A stretch of 20,823 nucleotides of DNA from NCBI GenBank assembly GCA_016213425.1, contig JACRAI010000014.1:1-20823 (forward strand), in the 5' to 3' direction. The notes below the pieces were generated by a model. That model made no database searches. It worked only from the letters and a program-made list of their open reading frames with translations, and was not told the DNA's origin. Shown one piece after another: positions 13,785 through 19,957 of this stretch (position 1 is the first letter of the stretch; each line of letters opens with the position of its first letter). The position numbers and the translations under genes were made by a program. Origin of the DNA: an archaeon (GTDB lineage Archaea; Nanobdellota; Nanobdellia; Woesearchaeales; ARS49).

Positions 13785-13962
13785 CTTCACTTGCTGCGCT
13801 CGATTTGACTCTCAGAAAGCCTCGGCAAATCAACAATTAAACTTTAGGCCGAGGCTTCTTCAAAAATAACAAGTAAAGATCAATTATGAAGACTCACCAA
13901 TCTAAAGCAGGTTATTAATTTATTGGTGAGTCTGAAAGTAGAGTCGACTGAAAGGAGTAAAA
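13785..13962 (+). repeat. Double-hairpin intergenic repeat, copy C
   Basis: The ends are CTTCACTT (13785-13792) and GAGTAAAA (13955-13962), imperfect inverted repeats. Hairpin 1 pairs AAGCCTCGG (13817-13825) with CCGAGGCTT (13849-13857), nine perfect pairs with a stem sequence unlike copies A, B or D. Hairpin 2 pairs AGACTCACCAA (13890-13900) with TTGGTGAGTCT (13923-13933): both arms carry a compensating G-C to A-T change relative to the other copies. It fills most of the 13675-14010 gap between the NFACT start and the transporter pair; nothing else is supported there. Confidence 0.9.
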
Positions 13963-14010
13963 TAGAAGAAAAAACATATAAGAGAAACTCGCATCTTTAA
14001 ATAATTTTTT

Positions 14011-14361
14011 TTAACTTCCTAATCCTATAAAAGAAACACCTATTAATATAAGAAATATTCCGCTCCACTTAACAAAACCCATTCTTTCTTTCAAAATTAT
14101 CACTGAAAGAATAGAAACCCAGACATAAGATAAAGATACTAAAGGATAAAGCAATGATAAATCGCCTCCTTTTAGTGCAGGAATAAAAAGAACTGCTGAA
14201 AATAAATAAATAAATATTCCTAAAAGAAGTTTGTAATTTTTAAGTTGAGCAGAGAAATTTCTGTTTAAGTTTGCTGAACCCATCTTTAAAAATATAGGTC
14301 CGAACGCTCCAAATACTCCTGCAATTATTACTAATGAAACAGCCCAAAGTTCAGTCGGCAT
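14011..14361 (-). CDS. Small DMT-superfamily (EamA/EmrE-like) transporter subunit, second of a pair
   Basis: This 116-residue protein has four membrane helices and the half-size layout of SMR or ArnE/ArnF-type DMT transporters. The motifs are FGPIFLKMG in helix 1, PALKGGDLSLLYPLVSLSYVWV in helices 2-3, and LKERMGFVKWSGIFLILIGVSFIGLG in helix 4. It is the paralogue of the gene just upstream and overlaps its end by eleven bases, with GGAGG five bases before the ATG. Such tandem halves usually form an antiparallel heterodimer. Substrates in the family include cationic drugs, polyamines and lipid-linked sugars; which one applies here is unknown. The closeness of the sequence to ArnE/F-type flippases is an impression, not a test. 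Confidence 0.82.
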   Translation of the reverse strand: MPTELWAVSLVIIAGVFGAFGPIFLKMGSANLNRNFSAQLKNYKLLLGIFIYLFSAVLFIPALKGGDLSLLYPLVSLSYVWVSILSVIILKERMGFVKWSGIFLILIGVSFIGLGS

Positions 14362-14731
14362 TTCTTCCTCCCAACCCTACAAGACTTATTCCTAGAAAGA
14401 TCACCAATACTCCAGTCCATTTAAAGAAACTAACTTTTTCTCCTAAATAAAATTGAGATAAAATTGTAACCCAGAAATAACTTGTTGCAATAATAGGATA
14501 AAGCACTGAAAGAGCGCCTCCTTTAAGTGCGATAATAAATATTATTGCAGCTATTCCGTAAAGAAAACAACCAATGATTAAAGGAAAATTTCCTATCACA
14601 CTTAAAGATAAATTAACAAATCCTTGATTGAACAATAATCCAACAGCTCCTTTTTTTAAAAAAATTTGTGCTATAGAAGTAAAGAAAGTGCAAAGCACCA
14701 TTAACAATATCGAGGACCTCTTCGTTTTCAC
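14351..14731 (-). CDS. Small DMT-superfamily (EamA/EmrE-like) transporter subunit, first of a pair
   Basis: This 126-residue, four-helix protein is built like its downstream paralogue: SIAQIFLKKGAVG in helix 1, ALKGGALSVLYPIIATSYFWV (69-89), and LGEKVSFFKWTGVLVIFLGISLVGLG at the end. Translation starts at a GTG, with GAGG about eight bases upstream inside the end of secD, only two bases after the secD stop. It therefore belongs to the secF-secD transcript. The short loops and paired organisation point to a heterodimeric transporter with the next gene. The link to Sec is probably only transcriptional, although co-regulation with membrane biogenesis is possible. Confidence 0.82.
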   Translation of the reverse strand: MKTKRSSILLMVLCTFFTSIAQIFLKKGAVGLLFNQGFVNLSLSVIGNFPLIIGCFLYGIAAIIFIIALKGGALSVLYPIIATSYFWVTILSQFYLGEKVSFFKWTGVLVIFLGISLVGLGGRNAD

Positions 14732-14733
14732 AA

Positions 14734-16338
14734 TTAATCCTCAATTACTGCTTTAAGAAGCGCCGCATAAGCGGGTCGTGTAACGAAAACTCCTAAACTT
14801 ATTCCTAAAATTGTTGTTATTGCAAAACCCTTAAGTAATCCTGCACCAAAATACCATAAAGGAATCATAGCTACTAAAGTTGTGAAGTATGCTGCCATTA
14901 TTATGAAAAAAGCTCTTTTCATTTTTCTCGCCCAGTTTTGTTCATAAACTTGCGTTTCTTTTCTTAAGTACTCATCGGTTAAAACTATCAGGTCATCAAC
15001 ACCTGTTCCTATGGATGCAAGAATTCCTGCAATGGATGCAAGATCTAAGTTCCAACCTATAAATGAAGCCATTCCTAAAATTAAAAAAATTTCAGCACAA
15101 TTAACAGTTATTAAGGGAAATAAGATTTTTATTTTTTTGTAAGCAACAATTATTACTGCGTTTACTGCTATTATAGCAACTAATCCCATCAATAAAGCAT
15201 TATTAATGAATTCTTCTCCAAGAACTGGAGAAACCGTATCGCTTTTTATGATTTCTAGTTTTGTAGGTAGGCTTCCAGTCTGAAGTACTGTTTGAAGCTT
15301 TTTCATATCCTCTAAAGCATTATCTCTTGCTTCTTGAAAGTTTTTCCCCTGGCCTGAACCGGAAATAACTATGTTTGTCTCTGGTTTTCCTTTCAAACTA
15401 GATGATATATTTAATTCGTCAACTTTTTTACTGTCTAAGTAAAAAGATATTTTATCTTTAAGATAATTTCCACCTGGTTGTTTTATTATTTCTGAATCTT
15501 TTGTTAAATTTGCTTGTTGTTGTGCTGATTTAACACTTAGAGTGATTTGGAAGTAGAACCCGCAAGACCACCCGTCTTGAACTTGTTGGCAGGGCCTGTT
15601 AGGATCGAGACCGCTGCAGCTTGCCAATCCAACACAAACATAATTTATGCTGTCCTGCCCTCCAGTAAATGCAGTTTGATTTCTTATTTGTGCTTCAAAT
15701 TTTCCTTGACTTTCTATTAAACTGCTAACTTCTTCTTCGCTAGCTCCTGCGATTTCTACAAGAATTAAATTACCTTCGCCTGTTAAAGAAGAAACTTTTG
15801 TAACAGAAAGATCGGATAATCCATAAACGTTCAATCTTTGTTTTAAATTATCAACAATATAATCTAGTTCCTGATCTGAAACTTTTTCAACTGGACGTAA
15901 TATAACCCTAGTTCCACCTTGAAGATCTAAACCTTTTCTAATATTAGAAGTTGGAGCATTAATAACTCTTAAACCAATATTTTCTATTTCGTCACTTTTA
16001 TTTTTTGCTTTTGTGGTTAACAAATATAATTTTTTATCCGTTTTTACTCTTATAGTTTGATTTGGCTTTAATGAACCGATAAAAGAGTAATAATCTTGAA
16101 CATTTTTTATAGGCTGCTCATCAAGCTTGATAATACGTTCAAGATTGACCGGTAAAACATTCTTCTCAGTAGCAAAACCTGATACAGAGGCAGCACTATC
16201 ACTAATAACTGCTTTGATTGCTACACCATCATTAAGATTAGGACGTATAGCTATAAACCCTAGAATAATAAAAACTATTAAAATAATCACTCTTGTATTT
16301 GTTAATAAACTTTTAATTTTTCCCATGTTTATTTTCAA
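14734..16338 (-). CDS. secD: Protein-export membrane protein SecD
   Basis: SecD works with SecF beside the SecYE translocon and helps complete protein export. This 534-residue protein has one N-terminal helix (about 16-33) and a PDZ-like stretch (about 38-110). The SecD periplasmic-type domain follows, with KGLDLQGGTRVILRP (135-149) and the ferredoxin-like LKQRLNVYGLSD. Five C-terminal helices (about 378-530) contain IGTGVDDLIVLTDE (443-456), the motif involved in proton-coupled motion in SecDF. A segment with four cysteines (C235, C241, C250, C259) is inserted in the extracytoplasmic domain. The gene overlaps secF by 26 bases from the first ATG, or 14 from the ATG at 16326, which could equally be the start. 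Confidence 0.93.
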   Translation of the reverse strand: MKINMGKIKSLLTNTRVIILIVFIILGFIAIRPNLNDGVAIKAVISDSAASVSGFATEKNVLPVNLERIIKLDEQPIKNVQDYYSFIGSLKPNQTIRVKTDKKLYLLTTKAKNKSDEIENIGLRVINAPTSNIRKGLDLQGGTRVILRPVEKVSDQELDYIVDNLKQRLNVYGLSDLSVTKVSSLTGEGNLILVEIAGASEEEVSSLIESQGKFEAQIRNQTAFTGGQDSINYVCVGLASCSGLDPNRPCQQVQDGWSCGFYFQITLSVKSAQQQANLTKDSEIIKQPGGNYLKDKISFYLDSKKVDELNISSSLKGKPETNIVISGSGQGKNFQEARDNALEDMKKLQTVLQTGSLPTKLEIIKSDTVSPVLGEEFINNALLMGLVAIIAVNAVIIVAYKKIKILFPLITVNCAEIFLILGMASFIGWNLDLASIAGILASIGTGVDDLIVLTDEYLRKETQVYEQNWARKMKRAFFIIMAAYFTTLVAMIPLWYFGAGLLKGFAITTILGISLGVFVTRPAYAALLKAVIED

Positions 16339-17197
16339 TGTGCCATCTTAAAATTCCTGCATTAAGGATCCAAGTGTTATATATATCTGCAATTAAACCA
16401 AAAGATAGAATGATTGTTATTTCTTTAATAGTTGAAGATTGAGTCAATAAATAAGAAACAAACACTGCTGCAAATGAAGTTAAAGACATAGTCATACCTG
16501 TTCTCATTGCACCCAAAATATTATCCAGTATTTTTCCTTCTTTATTTTTAAGAACTCTTGTTGTCAATAAAATATCTGTATCAACCGAGTAACCTAACAA
16601 CATTAAGAATGCAGCAACACCTGCAATACTTAATTTAACGTTAATTAAAGATACAACTGCAAATGTTGTTACAATATCCGCGAATGCGCAAAGCACAACA
16701 AATGAAGAAGGCACAAAGTCTCGGAAAGTAATGTATATTACTAAAGAGATAGCGATAAAAGCAAATAAGATTGCAATAATCATTTGTTTAAAAAAAGTTT
16801 CTCCAAGCTTGCTTCCTATTTGTTGAGATGTGTATTCTCCTTGATTGAGCTTTATCCCTGCATTTTTTAATCCGAGCAATATTTCTTCTATGGAAACATC
16901 TGATGCTTCAATTATTATTTCTTTTTGAGCGCCAAGTTCTGTAGTGCTTCTTACTTCTACATCTTTTATGCTTTTGCTTAGCTTGTTCTGAAGATCGACA
17001 AGATCTATGGGATTTTTAGGGGCGAAGGATACTTCAACACCACCTTTCAAACTAATTCCTCTGTCAATTAATTCTCCTGTAAAAAAATATTTTGCTCCTA
17101 AAAATATAATTGCCAAAAAAAGAATGGCCACTGTAATAAACATTAATTCTTTGTATTTTTTGTCATAAATTTCTATGAGTTTAGGTTTTAATTGCAA
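16313..17197 (-). CDS. secF: Protein-export membrane protein SecF
   Basis: This 294-residue SecF has an N-terminal helix (about 19-40), RGISLKGGVEVSF (46-58), a small extracytoplasmic ferredoxin-like domain, and five C-terminal helices with FRDFVPSSFVVLCAFADIV and LMLLGYSVDTDILLTTRVLK, the SecF equivalent of the conserved helix-4 motif. The start is a TTG at 17197: AGGTGA (17204-17209) lies six bases upstream, an in-frame stop overlaps it, and the nearby ATG at 17202 is in another frame and ends after four codons. The secF-secD order with overlap is an archaeal arrangement. The pair is complete and probably functional. Confidence 0.93.
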   Translation of the reverse strand: MQLKPKLIEIYDKKYKELMFITVAILFLAIIFLGAKYFFTGELIDRGISLKGGVEVSFAPKNPIDLVDLQNKLSKSIKDVEVRSTTELGAQKEIIIEASDVSIEEILLGLKNAGIKLNQGEYTSQQIGSKLGETFFKQMIIAILFAFIAISLVIYITFRDFVPSSFVVLCAFADIVTTFAVVSLINVKLSIAGVAAFLMLLGYSVDTDILLTTRVLKNKEGKILDNILGAMRTGMTMSLTSFAAVFVSYLLTQSSTIKEITIILSFGLIADIYNTWILNAGILRWHIENKHGKN

Positions 17198-17203
17198 AAC
17201 ATT

Positions 17204-17209
17204 TCACCT
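17204..17209 (-). promoter_or_regulatory. Ribosome site that fixes the TTG start of secF
   Basis: AGGTGA on the minus strand lies six bases before the TTG at 17197. Its last three bases are an in-frame stop codon for secF, so translation cannot begin farther upstream. Confidence 0.6.
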
Positions 17210-17260
17210 GAGCTTGATAAATAGTCTTCTTTTAAAAAGTTAACGGGCAAATAAAGGGTT

Positions 17261-17356
17261 TGAGGCGGGGTGGTTCGGAGTTTGAGGTTTGGAGTTTGTG
17301 GTTTGAGGTCTGCGGCCAACTGTAAACCATAAACTACAAACCAGGAACTTCAAACT
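17261..17356. repeat. GTTT-rich imperfect inverted repeat
   Basis: The left arm (17279-17311) is built from GAGGTTTGGAGTTTGTGGTTTGAGG-type units, each near 7-8 bases. The right arm (17323-17356) is its imperfect reverse complement. Over 33 positions about three quarters pair, and several of the mismatches would be G-U in RNA. The G/T-rich versus A/C-rich strand bias and higher GC contrast with the neighbouring DNA. It sits between the metalloprotease end and the secF promoter and could be a terminator-like hairpin or a spread repeat. Confidence 0.6.
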
Positions 17357-17897
17357 AAAAAAATATTTGTATTAATGATTGAAAAACATGTCCTCCGTCG
17401 AAAAAAGGTAGAGGAATCATATTTAGAATAAACAAGAATCCGTTGATATATCTGGTCAAAACTAATATTGAGTAGTGCTTTTTGTTGCTTATTTTTTTGT
17501 ATTTTAAAATTCCTGCACTGGCCAGATATAAGATAAGATTTGTTCCAGGGCCTGCAAATGATATTATCAAGTTTTGATACGGATGAATCAATCCAGACAT
17601 GCTAACATATCCTGGAACAAAAAAAACAAATCCGCCTAGAAGTTTGAGGAATATTCCTAAAAAAAGCCATTCATATGCAGCATGGAATGTTGCATTTAAT
17701 CCAAAAGAAACTGCAGCTAATTTGTGCATTAATTCGTGCAGTATTATTGCTGGAGCAGTAACCATGCAGGAAAACTTGAGATCCTGCCAGTTTAAACCGT
17801 AGTAGTATTTTGTTTGTCTAAAAACGTCCATAAAAATAAATCCAACTGCTAAAGTCATAACAACTACATCAATCAATTCTTGAAATGTAAATATCAT
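17355..17897 (-). CDS. Site-2 protease family (M50) membrane metalloprotease
   Basis: This 180-residue integral membrane protein has the zinc site HELMH (H54, E55, H58) in a hydrophobic helix and the second motif NMIPLPFFDGGHV (159-171), whose D167 is the third zinc ligand. An FAGPGTNL motif (114-121) lies between them. It is a minimal-size S2P core without PDZ or CBS domains. Such proteases cut substrates within the membrane, often in regulated proteolysis or clean-up of signal peptides. The ATG at 17897 has TTTATATAT (17919-17927) centred 26 bases upstream, so a leaderless transcript is likely. It is on the same strand as secF-secD but separated from them by a GTTT-rich inverted repeat, so it is probably its own unit. 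Confidence 0.9.
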   Translation of the reverse strand: MIFTFQELIDVVVMTLAVGFIFMDVFRQTKYYYGLNWQDLKFSCMVTAPAIILHELMHKLAAVSFGLNATFHAAYEWLFLGIFLKLLGGFVFFVPGYVSMSGLIHPYQNLIISFAGPGTNLILYLASAGILKYKKISNKKHYSILVLTRYINGFLFILNMIPLPFFDGGHVFQSLIQIFF

Positions 17898-17918
17898 AAG
17901 TGAAATATTTTCTTTGGG

Positions 17919-17927
17919 ATATATAAA
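17919..17927 (-). promoter_or_regulatory. TATA box of the M50 protease gene
   Basis: TTTATATAT on the minus strand is centred 26 bases upstream of the ATG at 17897. Confidence 0.55.
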
Positions 17928-17943
17928 TTTTGTTTAGAAAAAG

Positions 17944-17971
17944 AAAAAAACTGCCCCGAGATCGAGGCAGT
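17944..17971 (-). terminator. Hairpin and U-tract terminator of the tiny basic-protein gene
   Basis: On the minus strand ACTGCC pairs with GGCAGT (17966-17971 and 17950-17955), with inner CGA/TCG pairing, and is followed at once by a run of seven T. It lies just after the 24-codon gene and just upstream of the M50 promoter. It is the clearest hairpin-plus-T terminator in the window. Confidence 0.7.
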
Positions 17972-17987
17972 AAAAGCTTTAATCGCC

Positions 17988-18062
17988 TTACAATCTCTTT
18001 TTAGCTTTAGCTCTTCTCTTTGGCTTAGCTCTTTTTGCTGCCTTCTTTCTTTTTGCTGCCAT
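17988..18062 (-). CDS. 24-residue Lys/Arg/Ala-rich basic protein
   Basis: A 24-codon frame encodes MAAKRKKAAKRAKP followed by KRRAKAKKRL; almost every residue is Lys, Arg or Ala, with one Pro and one Leu. Support for expression is good for such a short gene: GAGGT (18071-18075) eight bases before the ATG, a TTTAAATATC box about 50 bases upstream (18111-18121), and a perfect hairpin/T-tract terminator just downstream. The composition resembles the tails of histone H1 or HU-type proteins and other short nucleoid or RNA-binding peptides, so nucleic-acid binding is the natural guess. It has no membrane segment. It is monocistronic, which argues against its being a leader peptide. Confidence 0.68.
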   Translation of the reverse strand: MAAKRKKAAKRAKPKRRAKAKKRL

Positions 18063-18180
18063 TAACGCACACCTCTTGTTTTTAAATTTATTATTAATAT
18101 TGTGATAATTGATATTTAAATGTTTTGTTTTATTTTCAGTATTAACATAATATTTTTTATTTTTTAAAAAATTCGAAAAA

Positions 18181-18774
18181 TTATTTCTCGCTTACATAAA
18201 CTCTGTACCCGCTTTCTTTTGCTATTGTTTTGACATTTCCAAATAACTCTTTCATTTTATTTTCAAAAGTTCTCCCGCCTTTTTTATGACGTGCAACTAT
18301 TTGAAATATTCCTTTATTTTCTAAATGTTTTTTTGATAATTCAAAAAGTTCAAAGCAAATTTTTTTTCCTGCACTTTGAGGAGGATTCAATAAAATCGTG
18401 TTGAATTTTTCTTCAACCAATTTGTTTACTGTAGTTACTTCAACTTTATTTCTTTCAGCATTTTTTTTTGAATAAGTTAATGCTCGCTCGTTTACATCTA
18501 ACAATGTTACTTTTGTTTCTGGAAACTTTTTTTTAATAGAAATTCCTACAACACCATACCCACATCCAAGATCTAAAACTGTCCAATCTGGATTTATTAC
18601 TGCGTTTTCGATCAGTACTTTTGTTCCTTTATCAATTCTTTTAGGTGAGAACAAACCTGAAGAAGTTAATAATACCAATTTATTTCCTAATACTACATCT
18701 TCAATTATTACCTCTTTTATTTTTGAAGTGGGTTTTTCAGTGTAGTAATGTTCTACTGCATTATTTTCAGCCAT
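18181..18774 (-). CDS. RsmC/RlmG-like class I methyltransferase (MTS domain)
   Basis: This 197-residue SAM-dependent methyltransferase begins with EHYYTEKPTS (8-17) and continues with LVLLTSSGLFSPKRIDKGT, the substrate-side start of the small MTS methyltransferase family. Motif I is VLDLGCGYGVVGI (66-78), and the catalytic motif IV is LLNPPQSAG (132-140), the N-P-P-x form used for N-methylation of bases, typically guanine N2 in rRNA or tRNA by RsmC/RlmG relatives. It lacks the inactive N-terminal duplicate of bacterial RsmC, as archaeal and bacterial single-domain forms do. It overlaps the upstream gene by 22 bases and ends the operon; a T-rich tract follows the stop. Confidence 0.88.
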   Translation of the reverse strand: MAENNAVEHYYTEKPTSKIKEVIIEDVVLGNKLVLLTSSGLFSPKRIDKGTKVLIENAVINPDWTVLDLGCGYGVVGISIKKKFPETKVTLLDVNERALTYSKKNAERNKVEVTTVNKLVEEKFNTILLNPPQSAGKKICFELFELSKKHLENKGIFQIVARHKKGGRTFENKMKELFGNVKTIAKESGYRVYVSEK

Positions 18775-19394
18775 TGATAAAGCAACCTGTCAACAGATTT
18801 TATTAATTCAAATTCATTCCCTTGAATTGTTATACAAGAATTATTAAGAGTTATCTGAGCGGGAGATGCATGTTTTATGTAAATAACATTTTTATCCGCG
18901 CTATCACAATTAACTATTGGTTCTTCAACACAGGCAATATTATCTTGTTGGATGCATCCCTCTTCCGTTTTTAATTTTAATGCTCTATTTAAAACTAAAA
19001 GCAATTCTGCTTTTGCAAGCCCTATATACTTGAATGATCCTGCTTTAGACAATGGATCCAATGTTACATAAATTACCTTTTTTCCGTCAAAAGAACTATT
19101 AAGCTTTCCTATAACTGGTACTGTTTCAGCTTCAAAAGGATTAAATCTGAACCCCAATTCATACAATTGGTCATTTCCTTGCCAGTCAGTGAGCCAATGA
19201 GTATCTTTTTTTACAAAACTAAAATAATTGTAAGTTACTTGTTCTGGCTTGTAAGGATTAAAATTTTTCATTACAAAAAATAATAATAAAAAAACTAATG
19301 CAATTATTGCTACACCAACAAATAAATAAATTAAAGATTTTGTTTCGCTTGATTTATTTGTTTCACCAGTCTCAGGAATTTCTTGTTCGCTCAT
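18753..19394 (-). CDS. Membrane-anchored extracytoplasmic protein, paralogue b
   Basis: This 213-residue protein has a hydrophilic N-terminal tail, a single hydrophobic anchor (about 20-42) and a large outer domain. The domain contains VTYNYFSFVKKDTHWLT (53-69), RFNPFEAE (83-90), a helical middle, and four cysteines (147, 155, 163, 187) that could form disulfides outside the cell. The end, NNSCITIQGNEFELIKSVDRLLYQWLKIM, matches the pattern CI.I.G....L....DRL.Y...GIM that I associate with uncharacterised DPANN surface proteins. It shares several blocks with the gene upstream, so the two are paralogues. It overlaps that gene by four bases and the methyltransferase by 22. No enzyme motif is visible. 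Confidence 0.75.
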   Translation of the reverse strand: MSEQEIPETGETNKSSETKSLIYLFVGVAIIALVFLLLFFVMKNFNPYKPEQVTYNYFSFVKKDTHWLTDWQGNDQLYELGFRFNPFEAETVPVIGKLNSSFDGKKVIYVTLDPLSKAGSFKYIGLAKAELLLVLNRALKLKTEEGCIQQDNIACVEEPIVNCDSADKNVIYIKHASPAQITLNNSCITIQGNEFELIKSVDRLLYQWLKIMQ

Positions 19395-19957
19395 ATTACC
19401 TCTGTTAAAACTAAAGATAATGCAGTTGTTTGCTGTAGAATTTCTGATTGTGTGGTGTATCTAATTTTGATGCAATGATTATCCAGATCTATTGAAGAGT
19501 TTTCGTTGCTTTCTTCAAATAATACCACAGGATTTTGCTCTGAAGCATTACTGCAGGTAATTAAAGGCAGAGAATAGCCTGAGTTATTTGTTAATCCGAA
19601 GTTTAATTGTTTTTTCGTAAATTTATGAAGTTTGTTATTTAGTTGTAAAATAGATTCAGTTATTATCGAGGAATAAAGATCATTGGGGTTATATGAAAAC
19701 GTGAGTTGTTCTGTATTTTTCAACTGATTTTTTACTTCTTCATTTATCCAAGTTTCAACGTCTTTAGGAGTATAAGCAAAAAAAAATCTTTCTCCATTAA
19801 TCACTGTGAGCCAACCTTGTTCAGTGTTAACAAATTTATGCCCATTATATTTTACAGTTTCATTGTCTAAAGAATAACTTAGTATAAACCCAAATATACT
19901 GAAAACCATTATGAACGCAATAAATAGCGATGCAAAAACTTTTTTCTTGTCTTTCAT
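19391..19957 (-). CDS. Membrane-anchored extracytoplasmic protein, paralogue a
   Basis: This 188-residue protein has a basic start (MKDKKK), one anchor or uncleaved signal helix (about 8-28), and an outer domain. VKYNGHKFVNTEQGWLT (35-51) and FAYTPKDVETW (60-70) align with VTYNYFSF...WLT and FRFNPFEAETV in its downstream neighbour. TCSNASEQNPVVLF (134-147) and LDNHCIKI (158-165) match NCDSADKNVIYI and LNNSCITI there. Two cysteines (135, 162) are kept at the same relative sites. It overlaps the radical SAM gene and the next gene by four bases each, so all are translationally coupled. The function is unknown; a heterodimer at the cell surface is plausible. Confidence 0.75.
   Translation of the reverse strand: MKDKKKVFASLFIAFIMVFSIFGFILSYSLDNETVKYNGHKFVNTEQGWLTVINGERFFFAYTPKDVETWINEEVKNQLKNTEQLTFSYNPNDLYSSIITESILQLNNKLHKFTKKQLNFGLTNNSGYSLPLITCSNASEQNPVVLFEESNENSSIDLDNHCIKIRYTTQSEILQQTTALSLVLTEVI

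Noticed and set aside
2604..13962. The double-hairpin repeats as integron attC sites or a CRISPR array
   Set aside because: There is no GTTRRRY-type core site or integrase, the copies are kilobases apart in both orientations, and there is no regular spacer pattern.
2604..13962. The repeats as ends of a complete insertion sequence
   Set aside because: No transposase frame or remnant lies in or beside any copy, and I found no clear target-site duplications; a miniature element moved in trans remains possible.
17200..17202. ATG as the start of secF
   Set aside because: It is in a different frame and meets a stop after four codons; the TTG at 17197 has a good ribosome site.
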